Counted from the first letter of the stretch, positions 51,748-62,437 are shown. The stretch: DNA of 64,000 nucleotides from Puia dinghuensis (GCF_014642875.1 NZ_BMJC01000004.1:792070-856069); one strand, 5' to 3'. The notes: generated by a model from the letters alone, not told the origin. Translations and numbers: made by a program.

Positions 51748-54700
51748 CTAGTGATGAACCATAATCGAAGTAGTATATGTGCTGCTGCCATGATAGATCC
51801 TTAATGCATATATGCCCGATGCCAGGTAACCCACATTCACCTGTTGGTTGAATATGCCCGAGAAACCCGGGAAGGCCGCCTGATACACTTGCTGTCCAAG
51901 CGTATTGGTCAGGGTAACGTACGTATCTGCTGCAGTCGTGAAACCAAACTCCAATTGGAAGACTCCCGGATTGGGATTTGGTGCGATGGTCAACCCGATA
52001 GTGGTATTGGGGTCACCGGTTGGTGTAAACGGCAGCTTATTGGAAGTAAGGTTACAACCCGTTACTGCATCCGACACAACCGAATAGTATACACCCGGGA
52101 ATTTAGCCAAAAGCGTATCACTGGTTCTGCCCACAAGCAACGAATCATCCAGGTACCATTGATTACCTGAAGTGGCGCTGCTGGTAAAGATATTACCCGA
52201 AAGCGATATCGTGGGCGATGGCTCGGTTGTCGCCACCACTGCCGTCCTTGGTCCGGGACATCCCGGCAGCCGGATACCGATATTATAGAACGGATAATAG
52301 AATTTATGCGAAAGGCTCACGCTGTCAGCCTTGCCATAGTCGCGGAAATCATTACCCGTAATGCTGAATACCCCCGGCAGCGTCACCGGATAGGGGTCCG
52401 TCTTGATATTCGCGTTCAGGAAGGCCGACGCATAGTTGGAGCAGTCGATGATAATGATATAATTACCCGGGTTCGGCACGGGAATATTCAACAGATAGGT
52501 CGCTCCCGTATCCGTATTGTCACCGGGCGCTACATTTATCTGCTGCGCAGTGTCGGGATGCTGTATAGTAGCATACACATCGATGGTAGTAGTGTATACG
52601 GGGAAATACGAATATTCACCCGTGCTGTTGTTAAGGCTGGCCAGCGTCGCCAGTGTAAAGGTCATCTTACCCGAATGCCCGATATACATCTTTGCGCTTT
52701 CGATGGTCAGCGGCACCCCGGTGGTAAACATCACGAAATTCCCGCCAAACCGGAAATAAGCCCCGCCTAACGTGCTGCTGGTGCTGGCAAACTGCATTTT
52801 GTTGGGTACTCCAGCCTTGAGCTTGAGTTCATTAAGCCCCAGGTAATAGGTCTTATTGCTCGTGATGTCGGTCGTGGTAGTATTGTTGCCGGCCGCTATC
52901 GGCGTATTGGAAGTCGGACTGTCATACCAGAAGGCAATGTCATCCCCGGTAGTCGCAGCATGAAGGACGACCGAAGTCGCATTGTTGCCGCAAAGAGTAG
53001 CTGCACCGGTGGTGCCGGAAGCCGCCGCATTTATCGTGACAGTGGTCGTATTCGCATCATTGGCCGGGTTCACATCACTGGCCAGGGCCGTCTTGCTCGC
53101 GAAAGTATAGCTGCTGCCCGCTACCGAAGCAAAAGGCGTATTGTAGGTAAAGACCACTTCCCCGCCCGCCGGGATACTATCCATACAGGTTGCAGTAAGC
53201 GTAGCTACAGTGTTGCCGCCACTGGTGATAACCGTCGACACCGGGATCCCGCTGGCCTGGGACACCGTGCCATAGTTGTGGATACGGATAGACACCAATT
53301 GCGAATCATTTGCGCAGGTGGTAAGCGTCGGATATTCCAGTGATTGGACCCCGACATCGTTGGCTGGATTGGTAAAGACAACCCGGAAATCCATCGTTCC
53401 ACCCGCCGCATAGGTTCCACAGGGGGCGACAGAAGATGGCGTGGCCGTTTCATCGACAACGACTCGCATCCGCGCATAAGTACCCACCGTCACCGTAGTG
53501 GGAATAGCTATCGTTGGAGTGTACGTTCCCGGCGTGAGAACTCCGCTCAATGCCACCTGCTCACCCGCATCGGTAAAGCTGCCGTTGTTGTTAAAGTCGA
53601 TATACACCGCAATCACCCTGTTATTGGTAGTACCATTGCAGCTGGCGTTGACAATGCTCATAGGCAGCGATTCGCCGGCCGGCAACGGAAAGGCGGTAGC
53701 ACTGCTGCTATCGATGTTGGCAGGACAGGTGGTGGAGGTATTGGTCACCTTAACCCCGTTGACAGTAACCGAACTGACGCTTGCCCCGCCGGCGCTTGCC
53801 GCCGAAGTACAGGGCGCCGTACCGCCGCCGCCGCTGAGAAGCAGCGAATACACCTGTACGCCCCGTTGCAAAGTTCCCTTATGCGTGACAGCGACGGTGT
53901 AGGCCCTGCCCGGTATCAGGCTGTCGCTCAGCTCCACTTTCTCCACATTGTCCCGGATGTTGTCGCCTTTTGTCGCAGCAGCGCCGGGGTTGGATGGATT
54001 CAGTATCCAGGGCATATACACCTTCCCGGTGGTATTGTCCGTGATGCGGAGGTCGAGGTCATTGACAAGTTTGATCCCCGTATCTTTGAAGTTGTGGATT
54101 CCGGACGGGATAGTCACCGGCGCCCCTGGAGGATCCGTCCAGCAGAGCGTAGCCGTCACCGGCGTCTTGCCGGAAGCAGTCACGGTATAGGTCTGCGAAG
54201 CAGTGGTGCCGTTAAGCTGGCTTTCGATGACCCGCTGACTCTGATCGGTATTGTCCGAAGTAATGACACCAGCCGCCCGCTGCAGGTTGACAAGCCCCCA
54301 GCCAAAGATATAGTCCGGACCAGGTGCATTGCCCGCCTCATCCGCGGTATGGATCAGCAGCCCCTTGAGCGTGGAGCTCCGCATAAAAACCCCGCCATGC
54401 AGCTTTTGGTAATACTCCTGCAACAGGAAGGAAGAACCCGCCGTGGCTGGAGTCGCCATCGACGTGCCGCTAAAAATATCATATGCGTTGTCCGCCGTGC
54501 TGATGGAAGAAAGCACATTCACGCCGTCGGCAACCACGTCGGGCTTGATACGGCCGTCACCGGTAGGCCCCAGGCTGCTGAAACTCGCTATCACCACATC
54601 GGAAGACCGGGAATAGCCGCCCGGGATAGGATTGACAGCCCCGAGAGTAAGGATATTCTTCGAACAGCCATAGGTAGCAATAGTATTATAACCGGAATTA

Positions 54701-55608
54701 TCGCTGATCCCCGTTGGCCGGTTGCCGGCATTGATAAATGTGCCGCTGGCATTCATCCGCCAGTAAGGCTGCCCCACTGCCGGCCCGGTCTCCCCGGGAT
54801 TGTTACCACCCGCCTTGGCGATGAGGTAATAAGGCGCATTATAAGCAATGGAATCCCATATCTGTGCATCCTGGTCATATAGCCCGAATTTGATATCCAC
54901 CGTGTCACCCGGGTTGCCCCAGAATTCCCAGCGGCTTTGCGAATCATCATAATACCAGCCGGCAATGTCCGCATAGGAGTGGTTGGACACCAGCAACCCC
55001 TTGCCCGCCGCGGCTGCCATCTCGGATGCATCATTATTAAAGTCATAACACTGCAGCAATTGCGCGCCAAACGACATGCCTTTGGCAAGGGGATTGACCC
55101 CGGCGGCGATCATCGTCCCCGAGACGTGCGTTGAGTGATCGCTAAGCGTAGTAGCGCCATCCACCTGGGTCACCCGTCCGGTAAGCTCGACATGCGTCGG
55201 CCGCACCAGGCCTTCATCCCAAACGGCGATCTTGCCCTTCATTACCGAGCTGCTGCCATTGAGGGCAAGCCCGGTGCTCCCCCCCGGCCAAAGGGTGTTG
55301 GTGCGAATGGTAGCGGCTGATATAATATTGTCGGCGGTGGTTACGTAATAAGGGAAACCCCGGCTGTCGATCCCCCGTAGATAGGCCAGACGGCCTTTCT
55401 TGTTCCGCAGGGTCAGCGGCCAGCCTTTTTGCAGGGCCGTCTGTGTGAGAATTTTTTCCATTGCAAGATGCTCGGCAGCAAGCCGTTGGCTGGCTTTTTG
55501 CAACTCTGTTTTGTTGGTCGTCACCTGAGCATCGGTAGTTAGTCCGGATAATACGAATAGGAGTAGGAGGGCGGATAAGAATAAGGACGGGATCCTGCTT
55601 TTATTCAT
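51748..55608 (-). CDS. Secreted subtilisin-like protease with GEVED and T9SS sorting domains
   Basis: A 1286-residue protein with a signal peptide (about 1-27, TTDAQ). The S8 catalytic triad is visible: Asp in AVWDEG (near 133), His in DHSTHVSGTM (near 162) and Ser in SGTSMATP (near 384). A P/proprotein-like jelly roll spans 460-595. GEVED-type repeats follow (VIAVYIDFNNNGSFTDAGE, near 665), then CARDB-like and Ig-like domains. The last 75 residues (APNPNPGVFQLEF to TTSIMVHH) form a type A T9SS sorting domain, so it is exported by the type IX system and anchored at or released from the surface. Confidence 0.92.
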   Translation of the reverse strand: MNKSRIPSLFLSALLLLFVLSGLTTDAQVTTNKTELQKASQRLAAEHLAMEKILTQTALQKGWPLTLRNKKGRLAYLRGIDSRGFPYYVTTADNIISAATIRTNTLWPGGSTGLALNGSSSVMKGKIAVWDEGLVRPTHVELTGRVTQVDGATTLSDHSTHVSGTMIAAGVNPLAKGMSFGAQLLQCYDFNNDASEMAAAAGKGLLVSNHSYADIAGWYYDDSQSRWEFWGNPGDTVDIKFGLYDQDAQIWDSIAYNAPYYLIAKAGGNNPGETGPAVGQPYWRMNASGTFINAGNRPTGISDNSGYNTIATYGCSKNILTLGAVNPIPGGYSRSSDVVIASFSSLGPTGDGRIKPDVVADGVNVLSSISTADNAYDIFSGTSMATPATAGSSFLLQEYYQKLHGGVFMRSSTLKGLLIHTADEAGNAPGPDYIFGWGLVNLQRAAGVITSDNTDQSQRVIESQLNGTTASQTYTVTASGKTPVTATLCWTDPPGAPVTIPSGIHNFKDTGIKLVNDLDLRITDNTTGKVYMPWILNPSNPGAAATKGDNIRDNVEKVELSDSLIPGRAYTVAVTHKGTLQRGVQVYSLLLSGGGGTAPCTSAASAGGASVSSVTVNGVKVTNTSTTCPANIDSSSATAFPLPAGESLPMSIVNASCNGTTNNRVIAVYIDFNNNGSFTDAGEQVALSGVLTPGTYTPTIAIPTTVTVGTYARMRVVVDETATPSSVAPCGTYAAGGTMDFRVVFTNPANDVGVQSLEYPTLTTCANDSQLVSIRIHNYGTVSQASGIPVSTVITSGGNTVATLTATCMDSIPAGGEVVFTYNTPFASVAGSSYTFASKTALASDVNPANDANTTTVTINAAASGTTGAATLCGNNATSVVLHAATTGDDIAFWYDSPTSNTPIAAGNNTTTTDITSNKTYYLGLNELKLKAGVPNKMQFASTSSTLGGAYFRFGGNFVMFTTGVPLTIESAKMYIGHSGKMTFTLATLASLNNSTGEYSYFPVYTTTIDVYATIQHPDTAQQINVAPGDNTDTGATYLLNIPVPNPGNYIIIIDCSNYASAFLNANIKTDPYPVTLPGVFSITGNDFRDYGKADSVSLSHKFYYPFYNIGIRLPGCPGPRTAVVATTEPSPTISLSGNIFTSSATSGNQWYLDDSLLVGRTSDTLLAKFPGVYYSVVSDAVTGCNLTSNKLPFTPTGDPNTTIGLTIAPNPNPGVFQLEFGFTTAADTYVTLTNTLGQQVYQAAFPGFSGIFNQQVNVGYLASGIYALRIYHGSSTYTTSIMVHH

Positions 55609-55644
55609 AAAAGTTTTTTAAATCTTTCTAAAATTACAGTTTTT

Positions 55645-56082
55645 ATGGACTTTCAAGCGGTTATTGTCGCTCTATGTCTGCTAGTAGGTGTTCAAACCCA
55701 GGGCATCGAAGGCGTCGCCCGCCGGCCCGCCGGTAACCATATGCCCTCCCCCCGCTATCACCCCGGCCTTCCGGCGGGGGTCAAAGCCACCATCTGCGTC
55801 TTTGGACTGACAAATGACACCCAGGTAATAAAGGCCGGCGCGGTCGGGTTATACCGCTCCATTCAAACCCGCCTCATCCGGCAGACGGATACCGACGACT
55901 CAGGTCGCTTTCGCATCCTCCTGCCGCCGGGAACCTACTCTGTTTTCACCAGGAAAGGCAATCTGTTCTACGCCACCCGTAGGGACGAAAAGAACAACAT
56001 CGCGCCTGTAGAAGTACTACCCGGGAAGATGACCCGGGTGGAATGCAGTGTAGAGTCCGATCATAATACCGCCGTTTATTAA
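55645..56082 (+). CDS. Small secreted protein with a carboxypeptidase-regulatory-like fold
   Basis: A 145-residue protein. The N-terminal 19 residues (MDFQAVIVALCLLVGVQTQG) look like a signal peptide. A Pro-rich linker (PRYHPGLPAG) leads into a single beta-sandwich domain with TDTDDSGRFRILLPPGTYSVFTRKG, the classical SGxFxxxLPPGxY pattern of carboxypeptidase regulatory-like domains. Such lone domains are common in Bacteroidota and often bind or bridge surface proteins. Divergent from the protease gene with 36 bp between starts. Confidence 0.78.
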   Translation: MDFQAVIVALCLLVGVQTQGIEGVARRPAGNHMPSPRYHPGLPAGVKATICVFGLTNDTQVIKAGAVGLYRSIQTRLIRQTDTDDSGRFRILLPPGTYSVFTRKGNLFYATRRDEKNNIAPVEVLPGKMTRVECSVESDHNTAVY

Positions 56083-56130
56083 TTAATATAAGATTTACGG
56101 TATTTCTTCCTCTTCGGTTGCCCCGTGTCT

Positions 56131-56160
56131 TTGCGCATCTCTCGTAAAATCGTAAATTTG
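56131..56160 (+). promoter_or_regulatory. Promoter of mfd
   Basis: TTG (56131-56133), 19-nt spacer, TAAATTTG (56153-56160). Ends 8 nt before the mfd ATG, so the leader would be only a few bases. Confidence 0.5.
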
Positions 56161-56167
56161 CGGCCGG

Positions 56168-59100
56168 ATGAACAATGAGGTGCTTCTGGAATCATTTTTA
56201 CATTCCCCCCGCCTTTTTCAATTGGCGGATAAGCTCCTATTGTCCAGCCCACAACGCATAGCCTGCAAGAACCTCCAGGGCAGCTCCCCGGCTTTTTTGG
56301 TCAGCGCCGTTTTTCAACACCAGCATACCGCCAGTCTCAACCACCTCATCGTCTGCGAGGACTCGGAATCGGCCGCCTACCTCCATAATACCCTCGAAAG
56401 CCTCACCAACGCCCTCGATCTCTTTTATTTTCCCTCTTCTTTTAAGAATAAGAAGAACTACCGCCTCCTCAACAGCAGCCACGTGATGCTCCGCACGGAA
56501 GCGCTTACCCGCCTGTCGGCCGCCATCTCCAATCCATCCCGTGACGCGGCTAAAAAACTGATTGTCACCTATCCCGAAGCCCTGTTCGAAAAAGTGGTGC
56601 TGCCCCAGGCGCTGTCCGGAAATATCATCGCCCTGAAAGCCGGCGACACCCTCGACCTCAACGGGCTGCTGGAAAAGCTGGTCGACAAGGGATTCGAAAG
56701 GACGGATTTTGTATACGAACCCGGGCAATTTGCCCTGCGCGGCGGTATCCTGGACATCTATTCCTTTGGCAATGAGAAACCCTATCGCGTCGAACTGTTT
56801 GGAAATGACATCGACTCCATCCGCATCTTCGACCCCGAGACCCAGCTGTCCGAACGGAGATTACTGCAGGTAACGATCATCCCCAACGTCGAACACCGGC
56901 CCGACGCCGGCGAGAAGATCTCCCTGCTCGAATTCCTCCCGGAGAATACGGTCATCTGGATGCAGGACTGGACCTTCACCCGCGACCGCCTCTCCATCCA
57001 GGAAGAAGAGCTCGATCTTTTCCTTCAGCTTCCCCGCCCCCAACCGGGCGCAAAGAGCATCGAGGAAGAGGACAAAATGGAAAAAACCGACATCACCGCT
57101 GCCGACTTCGTCACCGCCGCCGAAGTAGAGACCGAACTCCGGCGCTTTCACCTGGTCGAATTCGGCCCGTCGGCAGCCTCGCCACTGGCTTCGCCCTTTG
57201 TCATCGAATTCCACACCCGTCCACAACCTTCCTTCAACCGGCAATTCGATCTGCTTATCCGCGATCTGAAAAGCCTCGAAGCAAAAAAGTATACGCTCTT
57301 CCTCTTCGCCGAGAACCCCCGGCAGCTCGAGCGGCTGCATACCATCTTCGAAGACCTCAAAACCGAGATCCCCTTCACCCCCATCGCCCATTCCATCCAC
57401 GAAGGATTCATCGACGACGATCTGAAAATAGCCTGTTTCACCGACCACCAGATCTTCCAGCGCTATCACAAATACAAGGTCAAACAGGCCTATAATAAGA
57501 ATAAGGCCATCACCCTTCGCACGCTGCGCGAGCTGCAACCGGGAGACTACGTCACCCACATCGATCACGGGGTAGGCATCTACAGCGGCCTCCAAAAGAT
57601 AGAGGCCAATGGCCGCCTGCAGGAGGCCGTACGCATCATCTATAAGGACAGCGACATCCTCTATGTCAACATCAACTCCTTGCACAAGATCTCGAAATAC
57701 ACCGGCAAGGAAGGGACGGTGCCAAAGGTGAACAAGCTGGGCAGCGACGCCTGGCAGAAACTAAAAGAGAAGACAAAGACAAAGGTCAAGGAGATCGCCT
57801 TCGATCTCATAAAACTCTACGCCCAGCGCAAAGCGGAAAAAGGCTTCACCCATTCTCCTGACAATTACATGCAGACTGAGCTGGAAGCCTCTTTCATCTA
57901 TGAGGATACGCCCGATCAAAGCAAGGCCACTGCCGATGTTAAAAAAGATATGGAGCAGCCCTCTCCCATGGACCGCCTCGTCTGTGGCGATGTCGGCTTT
58001 GGAAAGACCGAAGTGGCCATAAGAGCAGCCTTCAAAACCTGCCTTGATGGCAAACAGGCCGCCATCCTCGTCCCGACGACCATCCTGGCCTTCCAGCATT
58101 ATAAAACGTTTAGCGATCGGTTGAAGGACTTCCCCGTCAAGGTCGATTATGTCAACCGGTTCAAGTCTTCGAAAGAAAAGAAGGCGACCCTGAAGGAATT
58201 GTCGGAAGGAAAGGTGGACATCATCATCGGCACCCACGCCTTGCTCGGAAAAGAGGTACTGTTCAAGGACCTTGGCCTGCTCGTCGTCGACGAAGAACAG
58301 AAATTCGGCGTGGGGCACAAAGAAAAGATCAAGACCCTGCGCACCCATGTAGATTGCCTTACCCTTACGGCCACGCCTATCCCTAGAACCCTCCAGTTCA
58401 GCCTGATGGGCGCCCGCGACCTCAGCATCATCAACACCCCGCCGCCAAACCGTCAGCCAATCCAGACCGAACTACATGGATACAATGAGGATTTTATCCG
58501 GGACGCCATCTACTACGAAACAGAACGCGGCGGGCAGGTGTTCTTTATTTACAACCGCGTACAGGGACTGGCCGAAATGTCCGCTATCATCCAGGGCCTC
58601 TGCCCCGATCTCAGCATCGGTTACGCCCATGGACAGATGGAAGGCAACGATCTCGAAGACCGGATCCTGAGCTTCATCGATAAAAAATATGATGTCCTCG
58701 TGTGCACCAATATCGTGGAGAGCGGCGTGGACATCCCCAACGTCAATACCATCATCGTCAACAACGCCCATCATTTCGGCCTTAGTGACCTTCACCAGCT
58801 TCGCGGCCGCGTCGGCCGTGGCAACAAAAAAGCCTTCTGCTACCTGTTAGCGCCCTCCCTCGCCACCTTGCCCGCGGACTCCCGCAAACGCCTTCAAACG
58901 CTCGAACAATTTGCCGACCTGGGCAGCGGCTTCCAGATAGCCATGCGCGACCTGGACATCCGCGGCGCCGGTAACATGCTCGGTGGTGAACAAAGCGGCT
59001 TCATGGTCGACATCGGATTCGAAACCTATCAAAAGATTCTCGACGAGGCGATAAAGGAATTGAAGCGTACCGAATTCAGGGAGTTGTTCAAAGAAGAGAT

Positions 59101-59602
59101 CTCCAAACAGGAAGATTATGTCCAGGACTGCACCATCGACACCGATCTGGAGATCCTTATCCCCGACAGCTATGTGGAAAGTATTACGGAGAGACTGACC
59201 CTCTACACCCGCCTGGACAATTGCGACAGCGAGGAAGAGCTCCAACAATTCCATGAAGAATTGATCGACCGGTTCGGCCCCGTACCGCCCCAGGTGGAAG
59301 ACCTCTTCGATACGGTACGTATCCGCAAACTGGCCGTAAGCCTGGGCTTCGAGAAGCTGATCTTGAAAGAAGATACGATGCGATGCTATTTTATAAACCG
59401 GCCCGACTCCCCCTATTTCGAATCCGAGACCTTCCAGCTCATCCTCGAATACCTGCAAAAACATACCAACAAAGCGAAGCTCAAGCAGGCCGGTAAACAC
59501 TTCCTGCTGACGGTGGATGACATCCGGACAATGGCCGATCTACTCGCCTTTTTGCAGCGGATGAGCAAATTCGTCCTTGCCCCCCGGGCCCTTATGGGAT
59601 AA
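56168..59602 (+). CDS. mfd: Transcription-repair coupling factor Mfd
   Basis: This 1144-residue SF2 translocase removes RNA polymerase stalled at DNA damage and recruits UvrA. The UvrB-like N-terminal module covers about 1-350. The RNA-polymerase-interacting domain begins at [20 protein letters not shown] (near 455). The helicase core has [15 protein letters not shown] (Walker A, near 612), DEEQKFG (motif II, near 712), [10 protein letters not shown] and [12 protein letters not shown] (motif VI, near 878). The C-terminal TRCF domain is present. Complete and of normal length. Confidence 0.96.
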   Translation: MNNEVLLESFLHSPRLFQLADKLLLSSPQRIACKNLQGSSPAFLVSAVFQHQHTASLNHLIVCEDSESAAYLHNTLESLTNALDLFYFPSSFKNKKNYRLLNSSHVMLRTEALTRLSAAISNPSRDAAKKLIVTYPEALFEKVVLPQALSGNIIALKAGDTLDLNGLLEKLVDKGFERTDFVYEPGQFALRGGILDIYSFGNEKPYRVELFGNDIDSIRIFDPETQLSERRLLQVTIIPNVEHRPDAGEKISLLEFLPENTVIWMQDWTFTRDRLSIQEEELDLFLQLPRPQPGAKSIEEEDKMEKTDITAADFVTAAEVETELRRFHLVEFGPSAASPLASPFVIEFHTRPQPSFNRQFDLLIRDLKSLEAKKYTLFLFAENPRQLERLHTIFEDLKTEIPFTPIAHSIHEGFIDDDLKIACFTDHQIFQRYHKYKVKQAYNKNKAITLRTLRELQPGDYVTHIDHGVGIYSGLQKIEANGRLQEAVRIIYKDSDILYVNINSLHKISKYTGKEGTVPKVNKLGSDAWQKLKEKTKTKVKEIAFDLIKLYAQRKAEKGFTHSPDNYMQTELEASFIYEDTPDQSKATADVKKDMEQPSPMDRLVCGDVGFGKTEVAIRAAFKTCLDGKQAAILVPTTILAFQHYKTFSDRLKDFPVKVDYVNRFKSSKEKKATLKELSEGKVDIIIGTHALLGKEVLFKDLGLLVVDEEQKFGVGHKEKIKTLRTHVDCLTLTATPIPRTLQFSLMGARDLSIINTPPPNRQPIQTELHGYNEDFIRDAIYYETERGGQVFFIYNRVQGLAEMSAIIQGLCPDLSIGYAHGQMEGNDLEDRILSFIDKKYDVLVCTNIVESGVDIPNVNTIIVNNAHHFGLSDLHQLRGRVGRGNKKAFCYLLAPSLATLPADSRKRLQTLEQFADLGSGFQIAMRDLDIRGAGNMLGGEQSGFMVDIGFETYQKILDEAIKELKRTEFRELFKEEISKQEDYVQDCTIDTDLEILIPDSYVESITERLTLYTRLDNCDSEEELQQFHEELIDRFGPVPPQVEDLFDTVRIRKLAVSLGFEKLILKEDTMRCYFINRPDSPYFESETFQLILEYLQKHTNKAKLKQAGKHFLLTVDDIRTMADLLAFLQRMSKFVLAPRALMG

Positions 59603-59673
59603 ATGTTTGCCCCTAAGAGACGGCAAAGTCACGAAAAGGGCAGTATATTTATATCATCAAAATTAATACTACC

Positions 59674-60027
59674 ATGCCGGAAGAATACCCCATTTCCACC
59701 CCCACAAGCGATGAAAGGACGCTGGGCATGCTGTCCCATATCCTGGCGATCGTGCCGGGAATAAACATTTTTGGTCCCCTCGTCATCTGGCTGATAAAAA
59801 AGGATGAATCGCAGTTTGTGGCGGAGAATGCAAAAGAGTCCCTCAACTTTCAGCTTACGATCATCATAGGCTGGATCATCGGATTTATTCTCATCGCAGT
59901 TTTAATCGGCATCGTGATCCTGGCTAGCCTGAGCATCGTCAACCTGGTCCTGGTGATCATCGCCACGATAAAGACCGGCGAGAACAAGATCTATCGCTAT
60001 CCTTTCAATCTACGGCTGATAAAATAA
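59674..60027 (+). CDS. DUF4870 membrane protein
   Basis: A 117-residue protein with the DUF4870 signature: SDERTLGMLSHILAIVPGIN, WLIKKDESQFVAENAKESLNFQ and a terminal ENKIYRYPFNLRLIK. Three to four membrane helices lie near 22-42, 58-82 and 84-100. Function unknown. It converges on the GNAT gene with a 5-nt gap. Confidence 0.87.
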   Translation: MPEEYPISTPTSDERTLGMLSHILAIVPGINIFGPLVIWLIKKDESQFVAENAKESLNFQLTIIIGWIIGFILIAVLIGIVILASLSIVNLVLVIIATIKTGENKIYRYPFNLRLIK

Positions 60028-60032
60028 GGGCG

Positions 60033-60461
60033 CTATAAGGCCTTTTCCATTATATAATGTGGAATCGTCACCTCGACGAAGGGCTCCCCCGTAATGCCAT
60101 AACCGAGTTTCTGATAGAACCCGACGGCAGTGTCGCGCGCGTGCATGCAGAGCTTCTTGTAACCGTGATCCCGGGCGACATTCTCGGCAAAGATCATCAG
60201 GGCGCGCCCGATACCCTTCCCCTGCATATTCCTGGGGACGGCCATCTGCCGGAGGCGGACAGTGGCGGCATCCATCCGGGTAAGCATACAACAGCCCAAC
60301 AGCTTGTCGTCTTCGAATGCCCCCATGAGAATATCGTCTTTTTCCAGCTCCAGCTCCTCCGCACTAAAGTCCAACCCAAGAGGCTTGCGCAATATTTCAT
60401 TACGCAGATTTACCATCTGCTGATACTCCTTCGTCCCATGATCTATCATCCTAAGCGCCAT
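60033..60461 (-). CDS. GNAT-family N-acetyltransferase (ElaA-like)
   Basis: A 142-residue acetyltransferase. RLRQMAVPRNMQGKGIGRALM (near residues 68-88) is the acyl-CoA loop, and HARDTAVGFYQKLGYGITGEPF (near 107-128) the conserved C-terminal part. NLRNEILRKPLGLDF near the N-terminus resembles ElaA-type proteins. Substrate unknown. The region 60462-60658 between this gene and the acpP promoter is GC-rich with no gene visible. Confidence 0.87.
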   Translation of the reverse strand: MALRMIDHGTKEYQQMVNLRNEILRKPLGLDFSAEELELEKDDILMGAFEDDKLLGCCMLTRMDAATVRLRQMAVPRNMQGKGIGRALMIFAENVARDHGYKKLCMHARDTAVGFYQKLGYGITGEPFVEVTIPHYIMEKAL

Positions 60462-60658
60462 GCTGTTGTTGTATTTTCACTACCTTCGCCCATCGACGGT
60501 CCGGGCCCCGGTCCGGGGAGGCCGAAGTTATTAATATTTACTAATACCGGGCTGCAAATCTCGCTAAATAGGGGAATTTGGCGTATTTCGGGGGAATAGG
60601 CGCCTCCGCCATGCGTCCCCCATGGTCCGGATTATGTTTAAAATTAAAAATGGGGTTT

Positions 60659-60689
60659 TTGTTCTGTTAGTCGGAAAATAATACTTTTG
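60659..60689 (+). promoter_or_regulatory. Promoter of acpP
   Basis: TTG (60659-60661, within TTTTTG), 20-nt spacer, then a perfect TAnnTTTG as TACTTTTG (60682-60689). This is the best-matching Bacteroidota promoter in the window. Start would be near 60695, giving a 25-nt leader. Confidence 0.75.
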
Positions 60690-60718
60690 CATCCGTATAA
60701 CTAAAAAATCAAGAAATC

Positions 60719-60955
60719 ATGTCAGACATCGCTACAAGGGTTAAGAAGATTATCGTCGATAAGCTCGGAGTTGAAGAAGCTGAGGTTACTAATGAAGCTT
60801 CCTTCACCAATGATCTGGGTGCAGACTCTCTGGACACCGTCGAATTGATAATGGAATTCGAGAAAGAGTTTAACATCTCTATCCCGGACGAACAGGCCGA
60901 GACGATCACTACTGTCGGGCAGGCCATCGCTTACCTGGAAGAGCACGCAAAATAA
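60719..60955 (+). CDS. acpP: Acyl carrier protein
   Basis: This 78-residue acidic four-helix protein carries growing fatty acyl chains on 4'-phosphopantetheine. The attachment Ser is in [10 protein letters not shown] (Ser38 or near). Length and charge are typical. It is followed by a hairpin and then fabF, the usual gene order in Bacteroidota. Confidence 0.97.
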   Translation: MSDIATRVKKIIVDKLGVEEAEVTNEASFTNDLGADSLDTVELIMEFEKEFNISIPDEQAETITTVGQAIAYLEEHAK

Positions 60956-61006
60956 GCATTGGCTGCAATACGTTGTTCTGGGTTTCACCGCCAATAAACT
61001 CGTTTG

Positions 61007-61047
61007 ATCCGCCTTTTCAAGCATTTCGGCTTAGAAGGCGGATTTTA
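61007..61047 (+). terminator. Hairpin between acpP and fabF (partial terminator or processing site)
   Basis: ATCCGCCTT and AAGGCGGAT are exact 9-bp reverse complements with an inner AAGC/GCTT stem, followed by TTTA. The T-run is short, so it may let part of the transcription continue into fabF. This would explain much higher levels of acpP than fabF mRNA. Confidence 0.65.
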
Positions 61048-61087
61048 TCCTTAGACTAAAGCACAAAAATCCTGGGAAAAGTCCACT

Positions 61088-62341
61088 ATGCAATTGAAAA
61101 GAGTTGTTGTAACGGGCATTGGTGCCCTCACACCACTAGGTAACAATACACAAGATTACTGGAAGGGATTGCTAAATGGCGTTTCCGGTGCTGATGCTAT
61201 CACCCTATTCGATGCATCCAAATTCAAGACCCGCTTTGCTTGCGAACTGAAAGGCTTCGACCCCCTGCAATACCTCGAGAAAAAAGAGGCCCGCAAGGTC
61301 GACCGCTATACACAGCTTGCACTGGCGGCAAGCGATGAGGCGGTAGCTGACGCCCGCATCGACAAGGAGAATATGAATCCCGACCGCATCGGCGTCGTCT
61401 TCGCCAGCGGCATCGGGGGGCTGATCACTTTCCAGGAAGAAGTGGTCAACTTTGCCAAGGGAGACGGGACTCCCCGCTTCAACCCGTTCTTTATCCCGAA
61501 AATGATATTGGACATCGCGGCAGGCCATATTTCTATGCGCCATGGCTTCCGCGGACCCAACTTCGCCGTGACAAGCGCCTGCGCGTCTTCCACCAATGCC
61601 GTCATGGAAGCCTTTAACCTCATTCGGCTGGGGATGGCCGACATCCTCATCAGCGGCGGCTCGGAGGCTGTGATCAGCGAGGCCGGGGTAGGCGGTTTCA
61701 ACGCGATGAAAGCGCTGAGCGAGCGGAATGACGACCCCGCAACAGCCAGCCGGCCCTATGACAAAGACCGGGAAGGATTTGTAATGGGAGAAGGGGCCGG
61801 AGTGTTGGTGCTAGAAGAGCTTGAACACGCCAAAGCCCGCGGTGCTCACATCTATTGTGAAATTGCTGGTTGTGGCGCCACCGCCGATGCCTATCATATA
61901 ACCGCACCGCATCCCGAAGGGCTGGGTGCAAAAAATGTCATGCTGGCGGCCCTGCGCGACGCGCAAATGGCCCCGGCGGATATCGATTATATCAATACTC
62001 ACGGTACGTCTACCCCCCTGGGGGACATCGCCGAGGTTAAAGCCATCATACATGTGTTTGGCGACCGGGCCTTCGATGTCAATATCAGCAGTACCAAGTC
62101 GATGACCGGACACTGCCTCGGCGCCGCCGGGGTGATAGAAGCCATCGCCTGCATTCAGAGTGTCGTGCACGACCAGATTCCACCGACGATCAACCACTTT
62201 ACCGATGACCCGGAACTCGATCCCCGGCTTAACTTCACTTTCGGGAAACCACAACAGAAAAAGGTGCGGGCTGCCCTTAGCAACACGTTCGGTTTTGGCG
62301 GCCATAACGCTTGCGTCGTCGTTAAAAAGTACGAGGCTTAA
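61088..62341 (+). CDS. fabF: Beta-ketoacyl-ACP synthase II
   Basis: This 417-residue condensing enzyme elongates acyl-ACP with malonyl-ACP. The nucleophile Cys is in TSACASSTNAV (near residue 164), the two active His residues in THGTSTPLGD (near 303) and GHCLGAAGVIE (near 340), and the C-terminal NTFGFGGHNA is typical. It follows acpP after 132 nt that include a hairpin. Confidence 0.97.
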   Translation: MQLKRVVVTGIGALTPLGNNTQDYWKGLLNGVSGADAITLFDASKFKTRFACELKGFDPLQYLEKKEARKVDRYTQLALAASDEAVADARIDKENMNPDRIGVVFASGIGGLITFQEEVVNFAKGDGTPRFNPFFIPKMILDIAAGHISMRHGFRGPNFAVTSACASSTNAVMEAFNLIRLGMADILISGGSEAVISEAGVGGFNAMKALSERNDDPATASRPYDKDREGFVMGEGAGVLVLEELEHAKARGAHIYCEIAGCGATADAYHITAPHPEGLGAKNVMLAALRDAQMAPADIDYINTHGTSTPLGDIAEVKAIIHVFGDRAFDVNISSTKSMTGHCLGAAGVIEAIACIQSVVHDQIPPTINHFTDDPELDPRLNFTFGKPQQKKVRAALSNTFGFGGHNACVVVKKYEA

Positions 62342-62437
62342 TCTTTGAATACTCAAAGATTGTCAACGTGTTGCCCTATCGGACCAAGGGTAGCACAAAT
62401 AATTTTTTATTGGGCGAAAAAATTGTAGCTTGTTATA

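Noticed and set aside
53344-54882. A 512-codon frame opposite the T9SS protease
   Set aside because: Shadow of codon bias; its translation is Arg/His/Gly-rich and matches no fold, while the minus-strand protein has an intact catalytic triad and sorting domain.
60490-60530. GC-rich near-repeat GGTCCGGG as a hairpin
   Set aside because: The two copies are direct, not inverted, so they do not form a simple stem; no clear function.
60057-60599. 180-codon frame opposite the GNAT gene
   Set aside because: Antisense shadow of a clear acetyltransferase; Pro/Gly-rich with no motif.
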